A stretch of DNA of 64,000 nt from Viridibacillus soli (lineage in GTDB: Bacteria; Bacillota; Bacilli; Bacillales_A; Planococcaceae). This document shows, one piece after another, positions 1-9,436 of this stretch (the first letter of the stretch is position 1; each line of letters begins with the position of its first letter). The position numbers were made by a program, and so were the translations under genes. The stretch spans positions 62,001 through 126,000 of the forward strand of contig NZ_JAEOAH010000013.1 of the NCBI RefSeq assembly GCF_016612995.1. Direction: 5' to 3'. The notes beneath the pieces were generated by a model. It saw only the letters and a list, made by a program, of their open reading frames with translations. It was not told the DNA's origin and ran no database searches.

Positions 1-3000
1 CGATGCTGCTCGTTGTTATTTTAGGTGTAGTGTCATTTTTCAAAATTCCGGTGACGCTAATTCCGGAGCTAAATCCACCAATTGGCGTAGTTGTCACAAA
101 TTATTCTGGTGCTAGTCCAACTGAAGTGAATGAAAAAGTGACGAAGCCTTTGGAGCGTACGTTGTCAACTTTACCTGGTATTAAATCGATACAGTCGACT
201 TCTCAAGAGGGCGCAAATTTTATGATGCTGGAGTTCAATTGGTCAACGGATATAAATAAAATTCAAACAGATGTGTTGCAGCGTATTGATCAAACACCCA
301 TTCCAGCTGATGCTGATCGACCTCAATTCCTAAAATTTGATCCAGCGCAGTTTCCTATTATTCAGCTGGCATTACAAGCATCGGGGGCTGAGCAAGATGT
401 TCGAGTTTTAGCACGTCAGCTAGAGCGGGATTTACTGCGTACTGAAGGCGTTGCGAGTGTCAACGTGTCAGGTACTCTCGTTGAGGAAATGCGCATTACA
501 TTGGATAAGAACAAACTAGTTGAAAACGGTTTAACGCAATCGGATATTGTACAGACGATTCAAGGAAATAATGTATCGCTACCAGGAGATCCGATTGAAA
601 CGGAACTAGGGCAACAATTGACTGTTCGAGTTTTAAGTACAATCACAACGGCAGAAGATATTCGGCAGCTAATTGTAAAGACGAGTCCATTAAACGGAAA
701 CCAGATTAAGATAGGGGACGTAGCAAAGGTAAAAGTCGCTGAGCAACCTTCTACCACAATTACTAGAGCTAATGAACAGCCGTCTGTATTAATGTCCGTA
801 TTACAAGAGTCCGGTGCTAATACAGCTAATGTTTCGAAGAATTTCAAAGCTTCTCTCAAAAATTTATTAGCGAAAGAGCAGTATGAAGGTGTAAAGGCGG
901 ATATTTTATTTGACCAAGGAGATTATGTGAAGTTAGCGATTGATAATATTGGTTCTTCGCTGATTTACGGTGGAATTTTCGCCATGTTAGTACTATTTGT
1001 CTTTTTAAGAGGAATTCGTAGTCCAATTATTATTGCCGTGGCAATTCCGTATTCCGTCATCGTGACATTTGTGCTCATGTATTTTGCGGATTTTTCGCTG
1101 AATGTATTAACGCTTGGTGCATTAGCATTAGGAATTGGGATGCTCGTAGATAATGCCATTGTCGTAATCGAAAATATTGAGCGCCATTTAGGCATGGGGA
1201 AAATACCAAAGCAGGCAGCATCTGAAGGGACAAAGGAAGTAGCGCTAGCAATTACTGCATCTACTCTAACGACGGTTGCAGTGTTTGTACCGGTTATATT
1301 CATTACAGGGTTAATTGGTCAAATTTTTACCGAATTTGCATTGACGATTTCATTTAGCTTATTTGCATCGTTAGTTGTTGCATTAACAGTTGTACCGATG
1401 ATGGCGGGACATATGTTAAAAGTAAAACCTGCTGATATGGAAGAAAAGCGCAGTAATTCAAAGGGGTATACTACGTTCAAAAATTCAGTTGAATGGGTGT
1501 TAAAACATCGTTTCTTAGTGCTTGCTGTAACGGTTTTATTACTCGTCCTTTCAATCTTCGGGATTTTACGTACAGGAACTGAATTTTTGCCCGCGACGGA
1601 TGAAGGCTTCTTTTCAATTTCTGTAAAGCTTGAAAATGGCTCAGCTTTATCGAAAACAGAAGAAGTTGTCCAGCAAATTGAGGCCAGATTGCAAGAAGAA
1701 CAGGATGTTGAAGTTTACGTTAGCTTAATCGGTGGTAATCAGCAAACACAATCACGAGGTAATTCTAAGGCAAATGAAGCCGAGCTTTCTGTGAAACTTG
1801 TACCACTAAGTAAGCGGGAACGCTCCGTTTTTGAATTTGTAGACAATATACAAGATGACGTGCAAAAGGAAGTGGGAGATAAAGCAGAGGTTAGTTTTAA
1901 TATGCAAACGGCTTCTGGTTCTTCACCTAACACTTTGACGTTTAGAGTATCCGATACTGATGATAGGCGCTTAAAACAGGCAGTGACAGATATTCAAAAG
2001 AAGATCGAAGGGATCTCGGATATTACAGAAGTTGAAAATGATCTCATTAATACAATAGAAGAAGTGCAAGTGAATGTGAAGAAGAAAAAGGCCGCACAAC
2101 TAGGTTTTGTACCTACGCAAATTGCGCAAACAGTACAGCAAATGACAAAAGGTGTTACAGCAACTCAAATTTTAACCAATCAAAATGAGGTGCAATCGGT
2201 CGTTGTGAATTACGGAGATGCTTATAAAAACAGTATTAAACAATTGAACAAGCTCCAATTACGCAGTGCAACAGGAGAATTTGTTGAATTGCAGGAAGTG
2301 GCCGATGTGAGAGTGATGAAAGGCCCTGTTTCAATAAGACGTACTGACCAAGTTCCATCCGTTGCATTTATGTTGAACTATAAATCATCACAATCATTAA
2401 GTGGTGCTGCAAAGCAAATTGATGAGGTAATTGATCAGTTAAAGCTACCAGATAGTACAATGATTAAATTTAGTGGAGATCGTGAGTTATTTGATGATTC
2501 GATTAATGATATGTTGTTAGCTCTTGTGTTAGCAGTTGTACTTGTTTATATCGTTATGGCGGCTCAGTTTGAATCTTTCAAATATCCATTTGTTATTATG
2601 TTCACTGTACCATTAATGACAATTGGAGTAGCACTTGGCTTATTGTTAACAAGTACGCCAATTGGTGTGACTGCCATTATTGGAATTCTCGTGTTAGTCG
2701 GTATTGTCGTAAATAATGGGATAGTCCTTGTGGATTATATTAATCAGCGAAAAGCGGATGGGTTACCATCTTATGAAGCAATTGTCTTTGCTACTAGAGA
2801 TCGTTTAAGACCGATATTAATGACGGCTTCAACGACGGTGCTAGGGTTAATACCTTTGGCAATTGGTTTAGGTGAAGGAACAGAAATTAATCAACCGATG
2901 GGGATTGCTGTAATTGGTGGCTTAGTAAGTTCGACCTTATTAACTCTTTATATTGTACCGATTGTGTATAGTTTGTTTGATCGTGAAACACGATTTTTGC

Positions 3001-3020
3001 ATAAAAAGAGAAAAGCTTAA
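1..3020 (+). CDS. RND-family (AcrB/SwrC-type) efflux permease, 5'-truncated
   Basis: This is an inner-membrane proton-driven multidrug or lipid exporter of the RND superfamily. The reading frame is open from the window edge, and the first visible residues already lie in the first membrane helix, so roughly 15-25 N-terminal residues are missing. The two-fold RND layout is visible: TM1, a large extracytoplasmic porter domain, helices near residues 315-470, a second loop domain, and a second helix bundle near residues 830-990. The TM4 motif GMLVDNAIVVIENIE keeps one proton-relay Asp and has Asn where AcrB has a second Asp, as I recall for Gram-positive SwrC-like pumps. The Lys-bearing TM10 motif of AcrB is replaced by VGIVVNNGIVLVDY. 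An SDR gene starts 20 bases downstream and may be co-transcribed. Substrate unknown. Confidence 0.9.
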   Translation, partial: MLLVVILGVVSFFKIPVTLIPELNPPIGVVVTNYSGASPTEVNEKVTKPLERTLSTLPGIKSIQSTSQEGANFMMLEFNWSTDINKIQTDVLQRIDQTPIPADADRPQFLKFDPAQFPIIQLALQASGAEQDVRVLARQLERDLLRTEGVASVNVSGTLVEEMRITLDKNKLVENGLTQSDIVQTIQGNNVSLPGDPIETELGQQLTVRVLSTITTAEDIRQLIVKTSPLNGNQIKIGDVAKVKVAEQPSTTITRANEQPSVLMSVLQESGANTANVSKNFKASLKNLLAKEQYEGVKADILFDQGDYVKLAIDNIGSSLIYGGIFAMLVLFVFLRGIRSPIIIAVAIPYSVIVTFVLMYFADFSLNVLTLGALALGIGMLVDNAIVVIENIERHLGMGKIPKQAASEGTKEVALAITASTLTTVAVFVPVIFITGLIGQIFTEFALTISFSLFASLVVALTVVPMMAGHMLKVKPADMEEKRSNSKGYTTFKNSVEWVLKHRFLVLAVTVLLLVLSIFGILRTGTEFLPATDEGFFSISVKLENGSALSKTEEVVQQIEARLQEEQDVEVYVSLIGGNQQTQSRGNSKANEAELSVKLVPLSKRERSVFEFVDNIQDDVQKEVGDKAEVSFNMQTASGSSPNTLTFRVSDTDDRRLKQAVTDIQKKIEGISDITEVENDLINTIEEVQVNVKKKKAAQLGFVPTQIAQTVQQMTKGVTATQILTNQNEVQSVVVNYGDAYKNSIKQLNKLQLRSATGEFVELQEVADVRVMKGPVSIRRTDQVPSVAFMLNYKSSQSLSGAAKQIDEVIDQLKLPDSTMIKFSGDRELFDDSINDMLLALVLAVVLVYIVMAAQFESFKYPFVIMFTVPLMTIGVALGLLLTSTPIGVTAIIGILVLVGIVVNNGIVLVDYINQRKADGLPSYEAIVFATRDRLRPILMTASTTVLGLIPLAIGLGEGTEINQPMGIAVIGGLVSSTLLTLYIVPIVYSLFDRETRFLHKKRKA

Positions 3021-3040
3021 TCACTGAAGGGGTGTATGGG

Positions 3041-4126
3041 ATGACAACAGGATTTTTCACTGGATTTCCCGGCTTTATTGCTAGTCAAATTATTCGTACG
3101 GCATTTAATCAAGGCAAGTACGATAAAGTGTATGCTGTTGTATTAATAACGGAAAAGGAACGTGCAGAAGCTGAGGCAGAGCGAATATTAAGAGATTTTC
3201 CGGACAAAGAAATAGGTATCATAGTAGGGGATATTACATTAACAAACCTAGCTATTAACGATGATCGGCTAGAGCGATTATTGAATGATGTTGATGTCGT
3301 TTGGCATTTGGCTGCTATTTATGATTTAGCAGTGCCAAAAGATGTTGCTTGGAGAGTAAATGTTCAAGGTACGAAAATGGTTAATGCGGTCGTTAGTAAG
3401 ATGAAAAATTTAAAACGTTACATGTATTTTAGTACAGCATATGTCGCAGGTACACGTGAAGGTATTTTACTCGAAACAGAACTAATTCGCCCAAAAACTT
3501 TTAAAAATTTCTATGAAGAAACAAAATACGAAGCAGAAATTTTAGTCGACCAATTAAAATCCACAATACCTATTACAATTATTCGTCCAGGTATTGTGAG
3601 AGGAAATTCGCAAACGGGTGAGACAGTGAAATTTGATGGACCCTATTTCTTTTTGAATATGATCGATCGGTTGAAGCGTTTTCCATTCATTCCGTATATT
3701 GGTCAATCTAAAGCCAGATTGAATGTTGTACCAATCGATTATATAACGGATGGTGTTGTTTATCTGAGCGTACTGGAGGCGGCTATCGGACAAACTGTAC
3801 ATTTAACAGATCCGAATCCACACCCTGTTCAAGAAGTTTACCGTGCGATGGTGCATGAGGTGACCGGGCATAAGCCGAGAGGGCGTATACCGATAAGTCT
3901 CGCTAGAAAATCAATGAGTATATTACCAGTGCGTAAGGCGCTCGGTGTGGAGTATGAAACGCTCGACTATTTAACTTGGAGTGCTGTATTTGATACGACG
4001 GTTGCAAAGCAGCTTTTAGCTGGGTCATCTATTGAATGTGCGGATTTTATCCAATCAATGCCTGCCATGATTGAATTTTACGATGAACATAAAAGCAACA
4101 AAACCTTCCATATTCAGATTAAATGA
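3041..4126 (+). CDS. Extended SDR, NAD-dependent epimerase/fatty acyl reductase-like protein
   Basis: A protein of 361 residues with an N-terminal Rossmann fold. It begins TGFPGFIAS (nucleotide-binding glycine motif), has a FSTAYVAG strand supplying the catalytic Ser/Thr, and YEETKYEAE as the catalytic YxxxK. The layout resembles the male-sterility/NAD-binding-4 branch of extended SDRs, whose members act on acyl-thioesters or sugar nucleotides; the substrate here is unknown. I prefer the ATG at 3041 because AAGGGG lies 8 bases upstream. An in-frame GTG at 3032 would add MYG but overlaps that ribosome binding site. It follows the RND pump by 20 bases, suggesting one transcript. Family is fairly sure, function is not. 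Confidence 0.75.
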   Translation: MTTGFFTGFPGFIASQIIRTAFNQGKYDKVYAVVLITEKERAEAEAERILRDFPDKEIGIIVGDITLTNLAINDDRLERLLNDVDVVWHLAAIYDLAVPKDVAWRVNVQGTKMVNAVVSKMKNLKRYMYFSTAYVAGTREGILLETELIRPKTFKNFYEETKYEAEILVDQLKSTIPITIIRPGIVRGNSQTGETVKFDGPYFFLNMIDRLKRFPFIPYIGQSKARLNVVPIDYITDGVVYLSVLEAAIGQTVHLTDPNPHPVQEVYRAMVHEVTGHKPRGRIPISLARKSMSILPVRKALGVEYETLDYLTWSAVFDTTVAKQLLAGSSIECADFIQSMPAMIEFYDEHKSNKTFHIQIK

Positions 4127-4182
4127 GGAAAATAAACCGATAGTTTTTTTCGAAAAGAATAGGTAATTATCGAGTGAAAAAG

Positions 4183-4211
4183 TTTACTTTTTCTAAAACC
4201 TTAGCTATACT
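4183..4211 (+). promoter_or_regulatory. Sigma-A promoter for the riboswitch-TerC transcript
   Basis: TTTACT at 4183-4188 and TATACT at 4206-4211 are separated by 17 bases. Transcription would begin near 4218, about 30 bases before the conserved riboswitch core. Confidence 0.65.
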
Positions 4212-4249
4212 AATACTACAAACAAATTTAATAACTTTTGACATTTTGT

Positions 4250-4360
4250 CAAAGGGGAGTAGCTATAGGGAAACCTACCTCATAGTCGTCATTACGTGGC
4301 CTAACCGCCATCGGTTATGAGAGCAAATGAATTTTAAAGTTGCTAAGCGAGACCTTTGCC
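4250..4360 (+). promoter_or_regulatory. yybP-ykoY manganese riboswitch
   Basis: The leader carries the conserved halves of this RNA class: AAAGGGGAGTAGC at the 5' side and GCTAAGCGAGACCTTTGCC at the 3' side, with two internal helices between them (TAGGGAAACCTA, and a helix around GGCCTAACCGCCATCGGTTATGA). In the known mechanism Mn2+ bridges the two conserved loops and prevents terminator formation, switching on Mn export genes. Here it precedes a TerC-family gene and overlaps an intrinsic terminator, exactly as expected for transcriptional control. I recognised it by its conserved ends and did not fold it computationally. Confidence 0.93.
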
Positions 4361-4386
4361 TTTTATTAGGCATGGGTCTTTTATTT
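4350..4386 (+). terminator. Riboswitch expression-platform terminator
   Basis: AGACCTTTGCC pairs with GGCATGGGTCT and is followed by TTTTATTTT. The 5' arm is also the 3' strand of the riboswitch P1 region, so aptamer folding and terminator formation exclude each other. Confidence 0.8.
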
Positions 4387-4409
4387 TGTTTAAAAAAGGA
4401 GGAAATTGG

Positions 4410-5174
4410 ATGGATGCAATATTATTGGAATATGCTTGGGTACTATTAGTGCTAATTATATTAGAGGGATTATTAGCTGCAGATAATGCAGTTGTTATGG
4501 CTGTTATGGTAAAACATTTACCACCAGTGCAACAGAAAAGAGCATTGTTCTACGGCTTACTAGGTGCGTTTGTATTGCGTTTTGCAGCGTTATTTATGAT
4601 TACTTTTTTAGTGAACTTCTGGCAAATTCAAGCACTAGGAGCTGCATACTTACTGTTCATCTCTTTTAAACATTTATATGACCATTGGAAGAAGAAGAAT
4701 CAGGAAGAAGATATTAAAGAGAAAAATGGGTCTGGCTTCTGGATGACGGTATTCAAAGTAGAGTTAGCTGACTTAGCTTTCGCGATCGATTCTATGCTTG
4801 CTGCAGTAGCCTTAGCTGTTACATTACCTGAATTGGGTAACTTCCATGTTGGTGGCATTAATGGTGGTCAATTTACGGTTATGTTATTAGGTGGTGTTAT
4901 TGGCTTGGTCATTATGCGTTTCGCAGCACAAAGGTTTGTGAAATTACTACAATCTTACCCATCTTTAGAAACGGCAGCGTTTTTAATCGTTGGTTGGGTA
5001 GGGGTAAAATTATTAGTATTAACATTAGCACATCCGAAAGTAGCTATTTTGACTGAACACTTCCCACATTCAACTCCGTGGAAAGCAACATTCTGGATTA
5101 TACTTGTCGCATTAGCTGCTGGTGGCTATCTTATGGGCGTTCGTAATAAGAAAAAAGCGGATGCAGCAAAATAA
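4410..5174 (+). CDS. meeY: TerC-family manganese exporter (MeeY/YkoY-like)
   Basis: A multi-pass membrane protein of 254 residues. Two TerC signatures are visible: EGLLAADNAVVMAVM near residues 19-33 and ELADLAFAIDSMLAAVAL near residue 118, each placing acidic residues within helices where they are thought to coordinate metal. In B. subtilis the homologues MeeY and MeeF export Mn2+ and are implicated in metalation of secreted enzymes. The ATG at 4410 follows AAAGGAGGAAATTGG; the longer in-frame upstream start lies inside the terminator and is rejected. The Mn riboswitch just upstream strongly supports the assignment. A terminator follows, so this is a single-gene unit. Confidence 0.9.
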   Translation: MDAILLEYAWVLLVLIILEGLLAADNAVVMAVMVKHLPPVQQKRALFYGLLGAFVLRFAALFMITFLVNFWQIQALGAAYLLFISFKHLYDHWKKKNQEEDIKEKNGSGFWMTVFKVELADLAFAIDSMLAAVALAVTLPELGNFHVGGINGGQFTVMLLGGVIGLVIMRFAAQRFVKLLQSYPSLETAAFLIVGWVGVKLLVLTLAHPKVAILTEHFPHSTPWKATFWIILVALAAGGYLMGVRNKKKADAAK

Positions 5175-5182
5175 ATACGTTC

Positions 5183-5220
5183 AACCCTATTCTTCATTTG
5201 CGTGATTGAGTAGGGTTTTT
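5183..5220 (+). terminator. Intrinsic terminator after meeY
   Basis: AACCCTATTC pairs with GAGTAGGGTT across a 13-base loop, followed by TTTTTAT. Confidence 0.8.
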
Positions 5221-5352
5221 ATGTTATAAAGAGGTGAATTTAGGATAAATATAAATATCACAAATGGAATCTCTTTGGGTACTTTCCTTTTTACTTACTT
5301 TTTCATACAATAGGGAGTATCTTGGTCTCAAGAGTGAAAGGATTCGATTTAT

Positions 5353-6702
5353 ATGGGTTTTACTAAAGATATCAATCGTCGTGCAACACCGTTCCAAGCG
5401 ATTGTTTCATATTATTTTATTGCGATTGCAATTTCTTTCGTGCTTTTAAGGTTACCAGGTGTACATAAACCTGGTGTACATTTATCCTTACTCGATAGTT
5501 TATTTACCGCAGTCAGTGCAGTAAGTGTAACCGGATTAACGGTTATGAATATATCCGAAACATATTCAGTTTTTGGCATTGTTATGTTACTACTCATTTT
5601 ACAATTAGGTGCAATTGGGATTATGTCCTTAGGTACTTTTGTTTGGCTACTTGTCGGGAAAAAAATTGGTATGCGTGAACGGCAGTTAATTATGGTTGAT
5701 CATAATCAATATAAAATATCAGGCGTTGTGCATTTAATTAAAGAAATCGTGAAAATACTAATAACGATTGAGCTTGTGGGAGCAGCAGTATTAACGCTTT
5801 ATTTCATACAATATTTCGATAATTTCCAAGAGGCATTATTACACGGGATTTTCGGTTCTATTTCAGCGACAACAAATGGAGGCTTCGATATAACAGGCTT
5901 ATCTTTATTGCCTTTCCACCGTGATTATTTTGTACAAGTTATCAATATGCTACTTATCACTTTAGGAGCGATTGGTTTCCCTGTATTAATTGAACTTAAA
6001 ACCTTTTTGTCAAATAAAAATAGAAATTTTCGTTTCTCATTATTTACGAAAATTACGACGGCAACGTATGGAGCATTATTTCTTTTCGGTACATTCGTTA
6101 TATTAATTATTGAGTCATTCCAAGCATTTAGAGGGATGAGTTGGCATGAGGCATTTTTCTCAGCAATGTTCCATTCTGTATCGGCCCGTTCTGCTGGATT
6201 AACGACCTTAGACGTCACGAAATTGAGTGAAGCGACAGATATCTTTATGAGTTTCCTTATGTTCATCGGAGCATCACCAAGTTCAGTAGGGGGAGGAATT
6301 CGGACAACTACTTTTGCGATTGCCATATTATTTTTAATTAATTTTGCAAGAGGAAAGGAAGAAATCCAAGTTTTTAATCGAGAAATTCATATTATTGATG
6401 TGTACCGTTCATATGTAGTCATTATTTTAGCTGTAGCGATGGTACTTGTGGCAACGATGATTTTATTAATTACAGAACCAAATGCAACGTTAATACAAAT
6501 TATTTTCGAAATTACATCTGCATTCGGAACCTGTGGGATGTCACTTGGCTTGACTGAACATTTATCTCCAATAGGTAAAGTTATTATGATGCTACTCATG
6601 TTCATTGGTCGTGTTGGCCTTATTTCCTTCTTGTATTCAATAGGAGGAAAAGGGAAGAAAACGAAATATCATTATCCGAAAGAACGTGTCATTATTGGAT
6701 AA
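5353..6702 (+). CDS. ktrD: Ktr-type potassium uptake channel subunit (KtrB/KtrD)
   Basis: A protein of 449 residues in the TrkH/KtrB superfamily, the membrane pore for K+ (and Na+-coupled) uptake. Four pore-loop filters are visible with their Gly residues: SVTGL near 58, ATTNGG near 172, SARSAG near 276 and FGTCG near 390, each between hydrophobic helices. The protein needs a cytoplasmic RCK partner; a KtrC-like gene lies far away at 52.6 kb, matching the unlinked KtrC/KtrD arrangement of B. subtilis, where ktrD lies in the same chromosomal neighbourhood. I chose ktrD on that synteny; sequence alone does not separate B from D. The Shine-Dalgarno is modest (AAAGGA, 10 bases upstream). Confidence 0.88.
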   Translation: MGFTKDINRRATPFQAIVSYYFIAIAISFVLLRLPGVHKPGVHLSLLDSLFTAVSAVSVTGLTVMNISETYSVFGIVMLLLILQLGAIGIMSLGTFVWLLVGKKIGMRERQLIMVDHNQYKISGVVHLIKEIVKILITIELVGAAVLTLYFIQYFDNFQEALLHGIFGSISATTNGGFDITGLSLLPFHRDYFVQVINMLLITLGAIGFPVLIELKTFLSNKNRNFRFSLFTKITTATYGALFLFGTFVILIIESFQAFRGMSWHEAFFSAMFHSVSARSAGLTTLDVTKLSEATDIFMSFLMFIGASPSSVGGGIRTTTFAIAILFLINFARGKEEIQVFNREIHIIDVYRSYVVIILAVAMVLVATMILLITEPNATLIQIIFEITSAFGTCGMSLGLTEHLSPIGKVIMMLLMFIGRVGLISFLYSIGGKGKKTKYHYPKERVIIG

Positions 6703-6711
6703 TTTACAAGA

Positions 6712-6757
6712 AGTCGACCTATTCTCAAATTAGTTTGAGAATAGGACGGCTTTTTAT
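6712..6757 (+). terminator. Intrinsic terminator after ktrD
   Basis: CCTATTCTCAAA and TTTGAGAATAGG form a perfect 12-bp stem with a TTAG loop, extended by GTCG/CGGC pairing and followed by TTTTTATTTT. Confidence 0.85.
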
Positions 6758-6829
6758 TTTATATACACTCGACATTGGAAATAAAAGGGTACAGTGAAAA
6801 TACATTATGGAGGTGCAAGTAATAAGTAA

Positions 6830-7371
6830 AAATTGATTTTGGTAGGCGCTGAGCCTATGGAAGTAGTAGGAAATGAGATTGGTGTTTTAGTTGTTCATGG
6901 GTTTATAGGTTCTCCACAAAGTATGAGACATTTAGCAGAAGCATATAAGGAACAGGGCTATACGGTGAAAATGCCTTTGCTAAAAGGCATGGGACTACTG
7001 CGGAAGATATGAGTGAAACAAAAGAAGACTGGATACAATCCACAGTTAATGCGTATGAATGGTTGAAAAATAGAACGTCTAGACAATTTGTCGTTGGCCT
7101 TTCAATGGGTGGGACACTTGCCGCTCATGTTAGCTGAACGGTATGAACAGATTAACGGTATTGTCGTTGTTTTAAGTTGGCTGAGGAAATGATTGAAGGT
7201 AGAGAATCATGTCGTGCCAAGGGAAAGTTCTAAGTAATTTTCAAGCAAGTATCTTCAAAAGAGAAATATTTCTTCACATTAACAGATAGTTATCATTTTG
7301 CCACTTTGGACAATGAGCAAGATTTGAATATTCAAGAAAGCATTCGTTTCTTTGACAAATTTAAAATATAA
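6830..7371 (+). pseudogene. Decayed carboxylesterase/lipase (alpha/beta hydrolase)
   Basis: Translation in pieces gives a typical Est30-like carboxylesterase: an N-terminal GVLVVHGFIGSPQSM oxyanion-hole region, a GLSMGG nucleophile elbow, and a C-terminal remnant ending NIQESIRFFDKF. The frame is broken. A ribosome binding site (TGGAGGTG, 6808-6815) is present but no start codon lies in frame, and a TAA sits just before the first homologous codon. A single-base deletion near 6986 interrupts the expected KGHGTTAEDM. A further shift near 7126 follows GGTLA. A segment between the nucleophile and the C-terminus appears deleted, so the remnant has about 180 codons against roughly 250 expected. The several independent lesions argue for a true pseudogene and not a sequencing error. 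Confidence 0.85.
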
Positions 7372-7408
7372 AAAAGAAGAGCAGACTTCCGTTTGAAATG
7401 GAGTCTGC
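7370..7408 (-). terminator. Terminator for the minus-strand radical SAM gene
   Basis: On the minus strand GCAGACTCCATTTC pairs imperfectly with GAAGTCTGC and is followed by TCTTCTTTTTT. The stem lies between two convergent genes. Confidence 0.7.
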
Positions 7409-7420
7409 CCTGTGTATTTA

Positions 7421-9169
7421 TTAAGAAATAAGACTGCTTGATATCGTTGTGAAATATGGTTTTTCATCTTTTCTGAAGTACGTTAACAAATAACCATTTT
7501 GAGCGGTAAGCTCACCATTTTCTAATGCTTCATAATCAAGTGAGAAAGGAACGAGTAATGTATGTTTATATAATTCCTTTTCATTTAGTTGGAAAGAAGC
7601 AAATTCCTCTCCAGCAATTGCCGGATTTTCTCGCAACTGTTGGAGAAGTTTTTTTGATACATCACTAGCAACACGTTTGTCCCACCAAATTTTACGTGGC
7701 TGGAACTGTTGTACAGCTAAATAATCAAGTTGCATTAAGCTTGTTACAAATTCTAAATTCACGCTACCGCGGTCATGTAAGAATAGGAGCAACCGGTTAA
7801 ATAAATCTTCGAGTTGATGCCCAATTCTAGACCATGCACGTTCTTCCCAATACGTACCGAATTCTTGGAAGAAATCGAACGGAGATTCGAATACTTCAGT
7901 TACTAAATATTCGACAGTGCGATCCATGCGATGATCATTCCAATACTTTTCCAACACATCTTCAGCTTGCTTTATACGTAAAATATCATCAAATGTTAAT
8001 AAGTTATTGGCGAAAATTTCATAAGGCGCCATATCGACGTATTCATAGCCAAATTGCTGCGCTTGCAGGCGTAAGCCAGTGCCACGTAGTAGTTTTAAGA
8101 AACCTAGTTGCAATTCTTCAGGGCGCATGGCAAAAACGTCATTAAAGGTTTGGCGGAAACTCGCGTAATCCTCTTCAGGTAGTCCAGCAATTAAATCTAA
8201 ATGCTGATCAATCTTACCGCCTTCTTTGACCATTGTAACAGTACGTGAAAGTTTCTCGAAATTTTGTCTGCGTTTGACGAGCTCATTGGTCAAATCATTT
8301 GTCGATTGTACACCAATTTCAAAACGGAACAAACCTTTTGGGGCATTATCATTCAAAAATTGGATGACCTCAGGACGCATAATATCAGCTGTAATTTCGA
8401 ATTGGAATACGACGCCAGGTTCATGTTCATCAATTAAAAATTGGAACATTTCCATCGCATAGCTACGGCTAATATTAAAAGTACGGTCAACAAATTTAAT
8501 CGTTTTAGCACCTTTAGACATTAAGTAACGAATTTCATCTTTTATCTTCTCACGGCTAAAGTAACGTACGCCTACTTCGATTGAGGAAAGACAGAATTGG
8601 CAGCTAAATGGGCAGCCACGGCTTGTTTCAATATAAGAAATACGCTTTGGAATATCAGGAATGTCCTCTTCAAAACGATAAGGGCTTGGCATTTCACGTA
8701 AGTCAACTTTTTTTGGCTGAGGGTGGATTACGACTTTGTTGTCTTTTAAATAACAGATGCCTGGAACATCTTCAAGTGGAATATCACCTTTCAAGTAAAA
8801 TAGAAGCTGTTTGAAAGAATATTCACCTTCCCCCATAATGATATAATCGACTTCTTTAATACGACGAAGCCAATCATGTACATCATAAGAAACTTCTGGA
8901 CCGCCTAGAATGATTGTTGTATTCGGACTAACCTTTTTTAACATACGGATTACTCGAATCGTTTCTTCTATATTCCAAATGTAGCAACTGAAGCCAACAA
9001 CATCAGGGTGCTTTTGATAAATTTCTGAAACAATATTAAAAGAAGGATCTTTAATAGTATATTCAGCAATAATTGGTTCAAACTCGGGTTTAGCAAATGA
9101 TTTTAAATAACGCAAGGCAATATTTGTATGGATATATTTAGCGTTTAATGTTGATAGTACTATGTTCAT
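7421..9169 (-). CDS. B12-binding domain radical SAM protein
   Basis: A protein of 582 residues with an N-terminal cobalamin-binding-like Rossmann domain (ILGGPEVSYD near residue 88), a radical SAM core with the CxxxCxxC cluster ligands C186, C190 and C193 in SRGCPFSCQFC, and a C-terminal DUF4080-like region. Such enzymes use a [4Fe-4S] cluster and S-adenosylmethionine, often with methylcobalamin, for methylation or rearrangement; the substrate of this clade is unknown to me. The ATG at 9169 is preferred over a longer in-frame start because AAAGGAG lies 9 bases upstream and the protein then begins with the conserved MNIVLSTLNAKYIHTN. It stands alone, bounded by a terminator and the kinase gene. 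Confidence 0.85.
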   Translation of the reverse strand: MNIVLSTLNAKYIHTNIALRYLKSFAKPEFEPIIAEYTIKDPSFNIVSEIYQKHPDVVGFSCYIWNIEETIRVIRMLKKVSPNTTIILGGPEVSYDVHDWLRRIKEVDYIIMGEGEYSFKQLLFYLKGDIPLEDVPGICYLKDNKVVIHPQPKKVDLREMPSPYRFEEDIPDIPKRISYIETSRGCPFSCQFCLSSIEVGVRYFSREKIKDEIRYLMSKGAKTIKFVDRTFNISRSYAMEMFQFLIDEHEPGVVFQFEITADIMRPEVIQFLNDNAPKGLFRFEIGVQSTNDLTNELVKRRQNFEKLSRTVTMVKEGGKIDQHLDLIAGLPEEDYASFRQTFNDVFAMRPEELQLGFLKLLRGTGLRLQAQQFGYEYVDMAPYEIFANNLLTFDDILRIKQAEDVLEKYWNDHRMDRTVEYLVTEVFESPFDFFQEFGTYWEERAWSRIGHQLEDLFNRLLLFLHDRGSVNLEFVTSLMQLDYLAVQQFQPRKIWWDKRVASDVSKKLLQQLRENPAIAGEEFASFQLNEKELYKHTLLVPFSLDYEALENGELTAQNGYLLTYFRKDEKPYFTTISSSLIS

Positions 9170-9436
9170 ATTAGTGAACTCCTTTGTAAACAGCGAATTG
9201 TAGGCTGTTATTAATGAGAAAGTAACATATGTGTAACTGAACCTATTTGTGGTAATATTGAGAAAAATACACAATATAAGCATAAATACCTATTCCTATA
9301 GTGCGTTTTTTATGGAATAATCTGAATATTATAGGTATGGTTTGTGTCTTTTTTGTGGAAATTTTTTATTTTCGAATATGTTCGAATACTATTTTAATAG
9401 GATGCATAGGGTTATAGTATGTAAACGAAAGGTACG

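Noticed and set aside
4245-4253. TTTGTCAAA, an exact 0A-box match
   Set aside because: It overlaps the conserved 5' end of the manganese riboswitch downstream of the promoter, so the sequence is explained by the RNA and its position is wrong for activation.
5264-5449. 61-codon ORF upstream of ktrD
   Set aside because: It overlaps the ktrD start in another frame, has no ribosome binding site, and its sequence looks non-coding.
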